A stretch of DNA of 64,000 bases, from positions 3,504,501 to 3,568,500 of the forward strand of contig NZ_JABJUQ010000007.1 in assembly GCF_013155385.1 (NCBI RefSeq), read 5' to 3'. Of the stretch, positions 16,478 through 24,917 are shown piece after piece. The notes beneath the pieces were generated by a model. The model saw only the letters and a list, made by a program, of their open reading frames with translations, was not told the origin of the DNA and ran no database searches. The position numbers and the translations under genes are program-made. Source of the stretch: Bacillus sp. WMMC1349 (GTDB lineage Bacteria; Bacillota; Bacilli; Bacillales; Bacillaceae). Positions within the stretch are counted from its first letter, which is position 1, and each line of letters begins with the position of its first letter.

Positions 16478-17173
16478 TTAGCACTGCTCCAGTTCAACCA
16501 ACTTCGGTATCGACCAATCGATCGGCTCTTCATTAATTTGTTTCAGAAATTGATTTGCCCTTGAGAATGGTTTACTGCCAAAAAAACCGTTTCTCGCTGA
16601 AAAAGGACTAGGGTGTGGTGATTGAATGATAAAATGCTTTGATATATCAATTCTCTCTTTTTTCAACTGAGCATGACGTCCCCAAAGAATAAAAACGACT
16701 GGCTTTTCTCGTTTGTTTAAAACATCAATCACACTATCTGTTAACTGTTCCCACCCTTTTCCTTTATGTGAATTTGCCTGCCCCCTTCTGACAGTCAAAA
16801 CGGTGTTTAACAATAGGACTCCTTGTTTTGCCCAACTGACGAGTGAACCATGATTCGGTATTTCTGCTCCTATATCATCGTGCAACTCGACAAAAATATT
16901 TCTTAAAGATGGCGGCGGATTTACTCCCGGCTTGACGGAAAAACTTAAACCATGTGCTTGTCCAGGTCCATGATACGGATCCTGCCCCAAAATCACCACT
17001 TTAACCTGATCATAAGAAGTATAATGTAAAGCATTATAAATATCGTTTGGTTCAGGATAAATCGTATGCTCCCGGTACTCCTTCTTCAACATTTCCCTTA
17101 ATTCTTGATAATAAGGCTTATCAAATTCATCTTGTAGCTGTTCCCACCAGCTGTCATTCAATATTTGTTTCAA
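16478..17173 (-). CDS. ung: Uracil-DNA glycosylase Ung (family 1)
   Basis: Removes uracil from DNA in base-excision repair. 231 residues, standard length. The water-activating motif [18 protein letters not shown] carries catalytic D65, and HPSPFSA carries H187 (the family usually has HPSPLSA). The start is TTG at 17173 because TAGGAGGT lies 7 nt upstream and the product then begins KQILNDSWW. It is 12 nt downstream of ywdF and probably cotranscribed. The B. subtilis neighbour ywdH (aldehyde dehydrogenase) is absent between ung and ywdI. Confidence 0.97.
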   Translation of the reverse strand: MKQILNDSWWEQLQDEFDKPYYQELREMLKKEYREHTIYPEPNDIYNALHYTSYDQVKVVILGQDPYHGPGQAHGLSFSVKPGVNPPPSLRNIFVELHDDIGAEIPNHGSLVSWAKQGVLLLNTVLTVRRGQANSHKGKGWEQLTDSVIDVLNKREKPVVFILWGRHAQLKKERIDISKHFIIQSPHPSPFSARNGFFGSKPFSRANQFLKQINEEPIDWSIPKLVELEQC

Positions 17174-17185
17174 TGGTTTAACCTC

Positions 17186-17998
17186 CTAAAAAGTTACGTT
17201 ACTAAACCTAGATATCACTGGTTCACCGTCCCAGACAACCTCACTAACAGCTTGTCTTTTTCTTAATTGTGGTTCGTCAAGAAGTACAAAAAAATTTTTC
17301 ACAGGCAAACTGCCAAGCTGATGCTTTTCAGAGAGAATATTTAAATAATACTGTCGCTTTTTACTGAGATTGCTAGATTGATTGTCTCCCTGATTTGAAA
17401 ATGCATAGATGACACTTGCCACAGGCACTCTTTTCACTTGAAAACTTGCTGCTGTACGGAGAAAAAAATCCCAATCCCAATAATGATGGACACCGGGATC
17501 AAAATAGCCAATTTCTCGATGAAGCGAGCGTTTATACATACTTCCAGAAGGAATATATGTAGAAAACTTTCGCATCTCCTCCAAATCGAGCGCATAAGCA
17601 AAGAGACGCCGACTAATCGGAATTCGCGTCTCATCTTTCATTTTAAAAGAGACGATTTCTGCATCTGAATAAACGAGATCAGCCACCTTCATTGCATTTG
17701 CCATTCTTTCCATATGACAGGGCGTAAAAAAATCATCATCATCACTGAGCATGATAACATCTCCGGTTGCTTCTTTCACCCCTATATTTCTTGCTTTAAC
17801 ATGCTTGACATTTTCAGCTAGATCGATCACTTTAATCGGAAGGTCTGAATAAAGCGACTGTACAGAGTCGATTCTTTCACCAGCATCATTGACAATAATG
17901 ACTTCGTAGGGCTTAATAGATTGTTTGACAATAGATTCGAGCAATTCACATAAAGCAGGGATTCTGTTATGCGTTACAATGACAATAGATATTCTCAC
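17186..17998 (-). CDS. ywdF: Family 2 glycosyltransferase YwdF
   Basis: 270-residue GT-A fold glycosyltransferase. The nucleotide-sugar binding region starts ISIVIVTHNRIPALCELLESI, and the metal-binding DxD motif is seen as MLSDDDDFF near residue 92. A possible catalytic-region motif is HHYWDWDFFLRTAA near 185. There is no membrane segment, so it is cytoplasmic or peripheral. Donor and acceptor are unknown; a role in cell-surface polymer synthesis is inference. The B. subtilis neighbours ywdE, ywdD and ywdC are missing between it and pdxK. Confidence 0.9.
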   Translation of the reverse strand: MRISIVIVTHNRIPALCELLESIVKQSIKPYEVIIVNDAGERIDSVQSLYSDLPIKVIDLAENVKHVKARNIGVKEATGDVIMLSDDDDFFTPCHMERMANAMKVADLVYSDAEIVSFKMKDETRIPISRRLFAYALDLEEMRKFSTYIPSGSMYKRSLHREIGYFDPGVHHYWDWDFFLRTAASFQVKRVPVASVIYAFSNQGDNQSSNLSKKRQYYLNILSEKHQLGSLPVKNFFVLLDEPQLRKRQAVSEVVWDGEPVISRFSNVTF

Positions 17999-18088
17999 GA
18001 ATGAAGTAGCTCCTTTTTTAAAACTCTTTTTCTATTATAAAACAAAAAATATTCATTTTAACATGAACAAAAGTCCGATATTCTTGAT

Positions 18089-18117
18089 TTGTGATCTATT
18101 AAAAACCTGACTATAAT
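18089..18117 (+). promoter_or_regulatory. Putative sigma-A promoter of pdxK/thiD
   Basis: TTGTGA (18089-18094), 17-nt spacer, perfect TATAAT (18112-18117), about 57 nt before the ATG. Confidence 0.5.
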
Positions 18118-18173
18118 AAATACTAACCACTCTATAGGATGGAATTGATTATCATTTGGAGGCATGACTTAAC

Positions 18174-18983
18174 ATGACAATGCACAAAGCACTAACAATT
18201 GCCGGCTCTGATTCAAGTGGAGGTGCTGGTATTCAGGCAGATTTGAAAACATTCCAAGAAAAAAACGTTTACGGGATGACAGCTCTAACGGTTATTGTTG
18301 CTATGGATCCCACTAACAACTGGAATCATCAAGTTTTCCCTGTTGAAAAGGATATTTTACGTTCACAGCTTCAAACCATTGTAGAAGGTATTGGTGTTGA
18401 TGCGATGAAAACAGGTATGCTTCCAACCGTTGAGATCATCGAAATCGCGGCTGAAACTATTAAAGACCACGATATGAAAAATGTTGTGATTGATCCGGTC
18501 ATGGTATGTAAAGGTGCAAATGAAGTGCTTTATCCGGAACATGCGAAAGCATTGCGTGAGCTTCTGACCCCGCTTGCAACAGTGATTACACCAAACCTTT
18601 TTGAAGCTGGACAACTTAGCGGTCTTGGAGAAATTAAAACCGTTGAACAAATGAAAGAAGCTGCTAAATTGATTCATCATCTTGGTGCTAAACACGTCCT
18701 GATTACAGGTGGAGGAAGATTAGCACATGAAAAAGCTGTCGATGTTCTATACGATGGTCAAGAAACCGAGGTCATTGAAGGAGATCGGATTGAGACACCT
18801 TACACTCATGGAGCAGGCTGCACTTATTCCGCAGCTATCACAGCTGAACTTGCGAAAGGTTTCAGTGTAAAGGAAGCGATTTATTCTGCAAAAGAATTTA
18901 TTACAGCCGCTATTCGCGAATCGTTTAAGTTAAATCAATTTGTTGGACCGACAAAACATTCTGCTCTCCGCCTTAGCAAATAA
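18174..18983 (+). CDS. pdxK: Pyridoxine/hydroxymethylpyrimidine kinase PdxK (ThiD family, YwdB)
   Basis: ThiD-like kinase of the ribokinase fold; the B. subtilis orthologue (PdxK/YwdB) phosphorylates pyridoxal/pyridoxine and also hydroxymethylpyrimidine. 269 residues. Visible motifs are TIAGSDSSGGAGIQADLKTF (substrate site), VVIDPVMVCKGAN and the catalytic-base loop TPYTHGAGCTYSAAI. The protein is very close to the B. subtilis sequence throughout. GGAGG lies 10 nt upstream of ATG 18174; an in-frame ATG two codons later is an alternative start. It stands alone between ywdF and repeat copy 4, which begins 5 bases after its stop. Whether vitamin B6 or thiamine salvage dominates cannot be told from sequence. 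Confidence 0.94.
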   Translation: MTMHKALTIAGSDSSGGAGIQADLKTFQEKNVYGMTALTVIVAMDPTNNWNHQVFPVEKDILRSQLQTIVEGIGVDAMKTGMLPTVEIIEIAAETIKDHDMKNVVIDPVMVCKGANEVLYPEHAKALRELLTPLATVITPNLFEAGQLSGLGEIKTVEQMKEAAKLIHHLGAKHVLITGGGRLAHEKAVDVLYDGQETEVIEGDRIETPYTHGAGCTYSAAITAELAKGFSVKEAIYSAKEFITAAIRESFKLNQFVGPTKHSALRLSK

Positions 18984-18988
18984 TAATT

Positions 18989-19172
18989 GGGGCTGTCCTG
19001 AAAGTCGTGTGGATGAATAAAAATTGGGGAATTTGCTCGCTTTCCGCGGGCGATCCGCGAGCCTCCTCGGAGCTCGTTCCTTGCTCCTCTTGGGTCTCGC
19101 CTGGCTCGCTGTTTCCGCAGGAGTCTCGCAATTCCCCCTGATTGATGTTGAAAAAGGACTTTTTAGACAGCT
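18989..19172 (-). repeat. Interspersed repeat, copy 4 (full core, reverse; one end interrupted)
   Basis: Starts GGGGCTGTCCTGAAAGTCG 5 bases after the pdxK stop and runs to GGACTTTTTAGACAGCT, where the sequence switches to that of an IS200 right end. The final TCC of the other full copies is lost. Otherwise it is nearly identical to copies 1, 2 and 5. Confidence 0.9.
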
Positions 19173-19885
19173 TCTTTCTCTGCGGCTGAAAGCCTTGTTA
19201 CTGACCAAATCCTAAAGGGCTTCTGAATGGTTCGCCTTATGTACTACCTCTACTGGCCAGACCTCAAAGGCCTTCTCCTTATTTTCGTTTCTTTTTTTGA
19301 CCTCTTCACCTGTGAATTTGATCGATATATTCAATCATCGTTAATTGTTCCGTGACGATATCATCTTGTATCTGATTTCATATATATTCTTCTATTACCT
19401 TTTTGTTTCTTCCTACTGTATCTACGTAATATCCAGGGCAACAAAATATCCGATTTCCATATCTGTATTTCAAATTTGCGTGGCGATCGAATATCATTAA
19501 ACTGCTATTCCCATTCAAATATTCCACAAATGCTGACACACTTATCTTTGATGGAATGCTCACTAACATATGGATATGGTCTTTACACGCTGTTGCTTCA
19601 ATCATTTCGACTCCTTTTCTTTCACATAAAGTTCGGAGTATTTCTCCTATATCTTTCTTGATTTTTCCACATATGACCTGTTTTCTGTACTTTCGGCGCA
19701 AATACGATATGATACTTACAATTCCATCTTGTGTGCGCTAGACTATTAGTGTCATTTGACTTCAAAACTCCTCCGCTTGCTCATATTTTGGTTGTTGAAC
19801 CAAAAATATTTTAGCACTCACTCTGGGGGATCTCTTTATACAACGCTGAAAGCTTTTTGGAACCCAAGACTAGCCTAGGGTTTTC
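19173..19885 (-). mobile_element. Inactive IS200-type element
   Basis: Contains a frameshifted Y1 transposase gene (19306-19765), a left-end hairpin AACCC..CTAG..AGGGTT at 19861-19882, and right-end sequence CTGCGGCTGAAAGCC shared with the remnant at 56050. The right end abuts or enters repeat copy 4. Boundaries are approximate. Confidence 0.75.
19306..19765 (-). pseudogene. Degenerate IS200 tnpA (Y1 transposase)
   Basis: From TTG 19765 (GGAGGAG upstream) the reading begins KSNDTNSLAHTRWNCKYHIV, then FAPK, typical of IS200 TnpA. It shifts frame just after FAPK, continues as KQVICGKIKKDIGEILRTLC, DHIHMLVSIP (HxH site) and GYYVDTVGRNKKVIEEYI (catalytic Tyr), and meets TGA at 19380-19378 where the family has Arg. 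The original C-terminus (NQIQDDIVTEQLTMIEYIDQ) is still readable to TGA 19306. It is non-functional. Confidence 0.88.
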
Positions 19886-19900
19886 TTTTCCACAAAAAAT

Positions 19901-19925
19901 GACCCCTCTTTCGGAAAAAGGGGTC
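19901..19925 (-). terminator. Terminator of the sacPA-ywdA operon
   Basis: Minus strand GACCCC ... GGGGTC stem with flanking A/T pairs and a short loop, followed by ATTTTTTG. It lies 12-36 nt past the ywdA stop. Confidence 0.8.
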
Positions 19926-19936
19926 TTATCTTAAAT

Positions 19937-20203
19937 CTAACTGTCTTCACGTTTTATATTTCTAGCCGAAGTTCTTAAAAATGCCTCAATCGCCTTAACA
20001 AACAGGGCATATTCTTTCATTTGTTGATAAGTGCTTGACAGTTTTTCATTGACTTTTTCATCATCCAGAATCGTTTTCTCATTACCACTGACGAGCTTTT
20101 GCACTTGAAGGAGCAAATGATTATATTCTTCCCTCGTATCCTCAATATGATCTGCAATTTTTTTTAACCGTATGGCTGTCAAATTCTGTTGTTTTTGATC
20201 CAA
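19937..20203 (-). CDS. ywdA: YwdA family protein, function unknown
   Basis: About 88 residues, soluble, strongly helical and charged (LKKIADHIEDTREEYNHLLLQVQKLV; a coiled coil is likely). It matches B. subtilis YwdA in place (directly after sacA) and size. The open frame begins at 20248, but TTG 20203 is preferred: AAAGGGG lies 8 nt upstream and the extra N-terminus looks non-coding. It is probably cotranscribed with sacP and sacA. No function is known. Confidence 0.78.
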   Translation of the reverse strand: MDQKQQNLTAIRLKKIADHIEDTREEYNHLLLQVQKLVSGNEKTILDDEKVNEKLSSTYQQMKEYALFVKAIEAFLRTSARNIKREDS

Positions 20204-20282
20204 GAAAACAACCCCTTTACAACTGCACAGTCTCTCTATAAATAGCATATCATAAAGGGATTGTAACAGGAAATCATCGTGC

Positions 20283-21716
20283 TTACTTCATTGTCCAAGA
20301 GGTCATATTTAATGAGAGATTTTTTCTGCTGCTGATCAACACGTCATTATTTCCCGGGTAAGGAAAATAGCGAGCTGTAAATACTTCTTCTCCATCGTTT
20401 ACAAAAATCTCAATTGAAGAAGCGTCTAAAAAGATGTCTAACTCTCTGAGCTCACCAATCTTGCAATGCCTTGATTCCACCCGTTCATCAAGATAACTGT
20501 TCCTTTCCAAAGTCAGGACACCATCTTCTTTCCTATAGATAAGGCGGGCCGCTCCTCTAAAGGATAGCTCAAATCCTTCTTCTACCTTTGGTGAACTCAG
20601 GTAAAGTTCTGTTTTCTCATGGTCAATATTTAGTTTTTCAGCAGCTTGACTGAGTGAAATCTCAAAGTTTTGTTCATTCTGCCGTAATGCTCTGAGCTCC
20701 TGAACCGGTTTTTGAATCAGCTTATCATTTTGTAAAGTTAATTCCCTCGGCAATGTCATACAATGCACCCAGTGATTCGGAATTGTCGGATGACTTTCTT
20801 CACCCTGGTCAGGAACACCCATCCAGGCAAATAAAATTCTTCTGCCTGATTCGTCCTCTGTTGTCTGTGGTGCATAAAAATCAAAGCCACGGTCAAGTTC
20901 TTCAAATTCTCCATGTTTAAATTCCGGTTTTTGGTCGTCTAACTGACCAACAAAATAACCTGACTGATAAACATTTTGATAACGGAAACCTTCCGCTTTT
21001 AACCCTTGAGGGCAGACAATCAAGACATCTTTTCCGCCAAGTGGCATCATATCTGGACATTCCCACATATAACCGAACTCACCAAGTGAACCTTTATTTG
21101 AACCGGCAATATCGCCAAGAAACGTCCAGTCTTCTAAGTTTTCAGAAGTAAACAATACTGCTCTGCCTTCCAAACGTTCGGTCTGCGCCCCGAGCACCAT
21201 ATACCAGCGACCGTCTTTTTTCCACACTTTTGGATCGCGGAAATGTGGTGTGTATCCTTCAGGAAGTCTGGCGACAACACCTTTCTTTTCAAAAGAGATC
21301 CCATCCTTTGAGACAGCAAGGCATTGATAGGTTTCCCTATTCCCCTCGGCATCTTTCACATTCCCTGTATAGAAAACTTGAAGCTGATCATTATCAGCGA
21401 TGGCGCTTCCTGAGTAACATCCATTTTTATCAAACCAATCACTTGGCGTGAGAGCGATCTCCTCATGTCGCCAGTGGACAAGGTCTTCTGAGGAATAATG
21501 TCCCCAGAATTTTGCCCCGTGTCCAGTTTTAAAAGGCAACCATTGATAGAAGAGGTGATAGACCCCTTTCCACTGAATGAATCCATTTGGATCATTCAGC
21601 AGACCGACAGGAGGCATCATGTGATAATGCAATCTATAAGGGTCACGGTTGACAATCTCTTGATATTCCTCAACCCGATCGACTGCTTGCTTACGAAGTT
21701 CCTGATCTTTACTCAT
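20283..21716 (-). CDS. sacA: Sucrose-6-phosphate hydrolase SacA (GH32)
   Basis: Splits sucrose 6-phosphate delivered by SacP into glucose 6-phosphate and fructose in the cytoplasm. 477 residues. The GH32 five-blade propeller signatures are visible: the nucleophile Asp in LLNDPNGF (about residue 42), RDP in HFRDPKVW (transition-state Asp) and the acid/base Glu in MWECPDMM. A C-terminal beta-sandwich follows from about 340, ending DVLISSRKNLSLNMTSW. There is no signal peptide, as expected for an intracellular enzyme. ATG 21716 follows TGGAGGG; it begins 16 nt after the sacP stop. Confidence 0.97.
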   Translation of the reverse strand: MSKDQELRKQAVDRVEEYQEIVNRDPYRLHYHMMPPVGLLNDPNGFIQWKGVYHLFYQWLPFKTGHGAKFWGHYSSEDLVHWRHEEIALTPSDWFDKNGCYSGSAIADNDQLQVFYTGNVKDAEGNRETYQCLAVSKDGISFEKKGVVARLPEGYTPHFRDPKVWKKDGRWYMVLGAQTERLEGRAVLFTSENLEDWTFLGDIAGSNKGSLGEFGYMWECPDMMPLGGKDVLIVCPQGLKAEGFRYQNVYQSGYFVGQLDDQKPEFKHGEFEELDRGFDFYAPQTTEDESGRRILFAWMGVPDQGEESHPTIPNHWVHCMTLPRELTLQNDKLIQKPVQELRALRQNEQNFEISLSQAAEKLNIDHEKTELYLSSPKVEEGFELSFRGAARLIYRKEDGVLTLERNSYLDERVESRHCKIGELRELDIFLDASSIEIFVNDGEEVFTARYFPYPGNNDVLISSRKNLSLNMTSWTMK

Positions 21717-21732
21717 TCATTCAAACCCTCCA

Positions 21733-23115
21733 TTAGCTCTTTTTCTCGTCTTCTTTAATGCCTAAGAAAAAGGCTGTGACAAAGGCAACTGAAACCGCGA
21801 TCACCATTCCGATAAGATAATTGATGAGATTGGCGTTTCCAAGTGGTGCAGCAATCGCAATCATCGGAATTCCTGTCAAACCGTAAGCATTTGCAGCGAC
21901 ATCCATCAAGACAACATATGCGGCACCTAGTGCACCACCGACCATTGCACCGATAAACGGCTTACGGTAACGAAGGTTCACACCGAAGATAACGGGTTCA
22001 GTAATGCCAAGGAATGCTGAGAATGCAGCAGGTAAAGCAATTTCTTTTGTTTTTGCACGTTTCGCCATAAAGAATACAGCTAGTCCAGCTCCACCTTGCG
22101 CGACATTGGCCATGGACCAGATTGGCAGCAAGTAGTTTTTCCCAATATCAGCAAGGAGCCCAGCCTCAATCGCATGGAAGCTATGATGAACCCCAGTTAA
22201 AACGATTAAGGAGTATGTGCCTCCAAAGACAAGTCCAGCGACAGGTCCAGCAAACTCATATACATTTGTTAAAGCGGTTGAGATCCCTGTACCAAGCATT
22301 CTGCCTAAAGGACCAATGGCAATAAACGCGATAAATCCACTTGAAATAATCGTAACAAACGGTGTTACTAACAGGTCGATTGCATTTGGAACAATCTTTC
22401 TGACACCTTTTTCGATTTTACTCATGACATATACAGCAAGTAAAATTGGAATTACTGTACCTTGATAACCAAGCATTTCGAGTTTAAGACCGAATAAATC
22501 CATCACACCTGGTGTTCCTTCTGCCAATCCCCACGGATTAAACAAACTTGGGTGAATTAAAATTCCACCGAGCACAGCACCTAAATAAGGATTGCTACCA
22601 AACTCTTTCGCAGCACTGACACCAATTAAGATCGGCAAGATAATAAATGCAGAACTTGAGAACATATCGAGCATTTTATACAGTGCCGTCTCAGGGTCAA
22701 CCCAGTTAAACGCCTTCATCATTCCTAAAAGACCCATTAATAAACCGCTTGCAACAATCGCCGGGATAATTGGCACAAATATGTTTGACAACGTTTTTGC
22801 AAACCGTGCCAACGGATTCATTTTTTGTTTTGCAGCTTCACTATGTTGAACTGTTTCTTTTTGATCGAGATTCAGTTCTTTGGCAAACTCTGCATACACT
22901 TTATTGACTAATCCAGTCCCAAAAATAATCTGGTATTGACCAGAGCTGGAAAAAGCTCCTTTTACTCCATCAAGATCTTCAACTTGTTCTTGATCGATTT
23001 TTGTTTCATCGTTTATAACTAAACGCAACCTTGTTGCACAATGTGCAGCGCTAACAATATTATCTTCTCCGCCAAGAAGCTCAATGAGACGTACAGCGAT
23101 TTCTTTGTGATTCAT
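21733..23115 (-). CDS. sacP: PTS sucrose-specific EIIBC component SacP
   Basis: Imports sucrose and phosphorylates it to sucrose 6-phosphate. 460 residues. The N-terminal EIIB domain has the phosphocysteine in AAHCATRLRLVI (about C26). The C-terminal EIIC domain (about 100-450) has about ten membrane segments and the GITEPVIFGVNLR motif. No EIIA domain is fused, so the IIA of another system is needed, as in B. subtilis. The open frame starts at 23196, but ATG 23115 follows AAAAGGAGG and the product then begins MNHKEIAVRLIELLGG. It is preceded by a RAT/terminator antitermination site. Confidence 0.97.
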   Translation of the reverse strand: MNHKEIAVRLIELLGGEDNIVSAAHCATRLRLVINDETKIDQEQVEDLDGVKGAFSSSGQYQIIFGTGLVNKVYAEFAKELNLDQKETVQHSEAAKQKMNPLARFAKTLSNIFVPIIPAIVASGLLMGLLGMMKAFNWVDPETALYKMLDMFSSSAFIILPILIGVSAAKEFGSNPYLGAVLGGILIHPSLFNPWGLAEGTPGVMDLFGLKLEMLGYQGTVIPILLAVYVMSKIEKGVRKIVPNAIDLLVTPFVTIISSGFIAFIAIGPLGRMLGTGISTALTNVYEFAGPVAGLVFGGTYSLIVLTGVHHSFHAIEAGLLADIGKNYLLPIWSMANVAQGGAGLAVFFMAKRAKTKEIALPAAFSAFLGITEPVIFGVNLRYRKPFIGAMVGGALGAAYVVLMDVAANAYGLTGIPMIAIAAPLGNANLINYLIGMVIAVSVAFVTAFFLGIKEDEKKS

Positions 23116-23142
23116 GATGATTCCTCCTTTTTTATTGAAAAG

Positions 23143-23239
23143 CAGAAAAGACCTAAAATTCACCAATGAATATGAGGATAAAGTTCCCCCATTCATTTAA
23201 GCAAATTTTAGGTCTTGCCTGCTCTACCAGTCACAATCC
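23143..23239 (-). promoter_or_regulatory. SacT antiterminator (RAT) and overlapping terminator in sacP leader
   Basis: The RAT box on the minus strand (23239-23210) has the hallmark parts GGATTGTGACTGG and GCAGGCAAGACCT of the BglG/SacT RNA target. Its 3' end overlaps the left arm of a long terminator stem AGACCTAAAATT / AATTTTAGGTCT (arms 23215-23204 and 23160-23149), whose loop holds an inner ATGAAT / ATTCAT hairpin; TTTT follows. SacT bound to the RAT would prevent the stem and allow sacP transcription. Confidence 0.92.
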
Positions 23240-23265
23240 CCGGTATTTAGTTTTAACACAAATTC

Positions 23266-23294
23266 ATTATATTATGTGTTAGCGCTTTCGTCAA
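23266..23294 (-). promoter_or_regulatory. sacPA promoter with overlapping cre box
   Basis: Minus strand TTGACG (23294-23289), 17-nt spacer, perfect TATAAT (23271-23266). CGAAAGCGCTAACA at 23290-23277 matches the CcpA cre consensus in 13 of 14 positions and covers the -35/spacer, so CcpA would repress. Confidence 0.85.
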
Positions 23295-23367
23295 CCTTTT
23301 TTAAAAATATGTTATTTCTCTATGAAGAATGTACTAAAAAAGCCTGAACACAGGAATATCAGCGGTA

Positions 23368-24192
23368 TTACAAATCGTTTAACCGCTGAATATGCAGTGT
23401 AATATAGCCGATCTCCGACTCTGGAAGATCAAGTTCATATTCAGTTTTTAAATAATCAGCCAGTTCTACTCCACATCGATATGATATAGGATATTTTTGC
23501 TTGATAAAATAAAGCATGTCATCATCCATGACATGGAATGCTTCATTTGATTCAAACCGATTAATCGCATACCTTAAATGTGTCACAAGTCGCTGATATG
23601 AAATGCTGTTTTCATCTATTTTTTGATCAAAAAAACTTTCGATTTTTTCAATCAGTTCTTTAATGATCGTTGTATATTTAAGGGTCGTATGCATATTTTC
23701 CGCATCCATTTTTGCGGTATGAATATGCAGTGCGATATACCCCGCTTCATCTTCAGGCAAATCTATATTTAATTTTTCTTTGACCAGCTCTATGGCCCAA
23801 AGTCCAATTTCATACTCTTTTTTATAAAGCGCTTTTATTTCGTTTAATAATTTATTTCGAATCGTTAAATCTTTTTGAATTCGTTCAATTGCGAATGATA
23901 AATGATCGACAAGGGCAATGTGAATATGATCACTTAACGGTGCGGACAGCTGTCCTTCCGCATAGCTGATAATCTCTTCAGCTACTTCAATATGCTTTTC
24001 TGGAAGTGTTTCAAGTATTTGTTTGAATTTCTCGTTTTCCTCATGGATGGTAAAAATTTTCTCGACTTTTTTTCTAACAATGGTGTCGTTTTTACCTTTT
24101 TGAAAAGCAATTCCCGGTCCCATGACAATTTTCTCTTGTCCATCCTCCTTTATAATCGCTGCATTGTTATTTAATACCTTGTAGATTTTCAA
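23368..24192 (-). CDS. sacT: Transcriptional antiterminator SacT (BglG family)
   Basis: RNA-binding antiterminator for the sucrose operon. 274 residues from TTG 24192. The CAT RNA-binding domain (1-55) reads [18 protein letters not shown]1 (about 65-170) contains [14 protein letters not shown] and [15 protein letters not shown]2 (about 175-274) contains [12 protein letters not shown] and [12 protein letters not shown]. The conserved His residues, phosphorylated by HPr and the PTS, are present. TTG 24192 is chosen because the family starts [10 protein letters not shown]; a GTG three codons upstream is possible. The target RAT is in the gap just downstream, before sacP. The B. subtilis neighbour ywcJ is absent between sacT and sacP. 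Confidence 0.96.
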   Translation of the reverse strand: MKIYKVLNNNAAIIKEDGQEKIVMGPGIAFQKGKNDTIVRKKVEKIFTIHEENEKFKQILETLPEKHIEVAEEIISYAEGQLSAPLSDHIHIALVDHLSFAIERIQKDLTIRNKLLNEIKALYKKEYEIGLWAIELVKEKLNIDLPEDEAGYIALHIHTAKMDAENMHTTLKYTTIIKELIEKIESFFDQKIDENSISYQRLVTHLRYAINRFESNEAFHVMDDDMLYFIKQKYPISYRCGVELADYLKTEYELDLPESEIGYITLHIQRLNDL

Positions 24193-24242
24193 AGCTGTCA
24201 CCCACTTCCCATTATGAGTGGGATTTTACATTGTTTGTTCTC

Positions 24243-24509
24243 TTATGTAAAGTCCGGCCCAGCCCTTGCCCATTTTAATAATCGTTTGAACTTCATTGTG
24301 TACCTTTCTCTCTTTGGTAAAAAACCTGCTTGTCCATATTGTTCTAATTGGTTTTCCTTATCCCCTCCAAACTCCAGTAATCCACCAAAACAGAGATTCA
24401 CTTCTTTGTATAAACAGCTCAGCATGTTGATCTGTCTTTGTCTAACAGGCATGACATAGTGAAGCAGTACAATCACCCACAGTTTCATAAAATCTAGAAA
24501 ACATTTCAT
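24243..24509 (-). CDS. ywcI: YwcI-like small protein, function unknown
   Basis: 88 residues: a hydrophobic N-terminus (FLDFMKLWVIVLLHYVMP) followed by a basic and polar region containing FGGLLEFGG. A very good ribosome site, TGGAGGGA, lies just before ATG 24509. It occupies the place of ywcI in B. subtilis (between sacT and vpr), which is the main ground for the name; I did not verify similarity. It may be membrane-anchored. Not recognised as any family of known function. Confidence 0.65.
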   Translation of the reverse strand: MKCFLDFMKLWVIVLLHYVMPVRQRQINMLSCLYKEVNLCFGGLLEFGGDKENQLEQYGQAGFLPKRERYTMKFKRLLKWARAGPDFT

Positions 24510-24526
24510 AAAAATCCCTCCATTTT

Positions 24527-24615
24527 TTCTAGTTTCTCTATTAACTTCAGACTCTATCTTAACTTGGAAAACTAGAATTGTTTGTCATAATCTGGGTGAA
24601 AAATAGTTCTAGTTT
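24527..24615. promoter_or_regulatory. Three spaced copies of TTCTAGTTT / AAACTAGAA
   Basis: TTCTAGTTT at 24527-24535, its exact complement AAACTAGAA at 24569-24577, and TTCTAGTTT again at 24607-24615. Centres are about 42 and 38 bp apart, roughly four helical turns. It lies just upstream of ywcI, on the vpr-distal side of the DnaA boxes. It looks like an operator for a looping or multimeric DNA-binding protein; the protein is unknown. Confidence 0.45.
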
Positions 24616-24647
24616 TTAGAAGTTTTGTTGAAAACTGAAGGATCGGC

Positions 24648-24799
24648 TTATTCACAGCTTATCCTAAGGATAAACACATGTTACCCACAGTAGATATCCA
24701 CATATCCACATAACAGTTCAACATATAGTATTAGAACAAATATTCTTCACCATATGTATACACAGCTTTATTCACTTATACACAACAAACTGTGTATAA
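24648..24799. promoter_or_regulatory. DnaA-box cluster between ywcI and vpr
   Basis: At least seven matches to TTATNCACA or one mismatch from TTATCCACA in 152 bp: TTATTCACA 24648, TTACCCACA 24681, ATATCCACA 24694 and 24702, GTATACACA 24756, TTATTCACT 24768, TTATACACA 24776, and TTATACACA reversed at 24799-24791. The ywcI-vpr gap of B. subtilis is one of the known DnaA-box clusters outside oriC, so this is conserved. It probably titrates DnaA and may affect ywcI or vpr expression. Confidence 0.85.
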
Positions 24800-24917
24800 A
24801 TATCATCTCCATAAATTTTTTGAAAAACTTTGAAGGATTTCGCGAAAAATAATAGAATATTTAAAATGTTCCAAATCTACTTTTATTTCTGCATATTTAC
24901 TAAAGGAGGAAAATCTA

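Noticed and set aside
18930..19215. Frames in both directions through repeat copy 4
   Set aside because: Same repeat-core artefact; no family and no ribosome site.
23116..23367. First read the long stem before sacP as a plain terminator of sacT
   Set aside because: The overlap with a clear RAT motif and the promoter further upstream show it is the sacP antitermination site.
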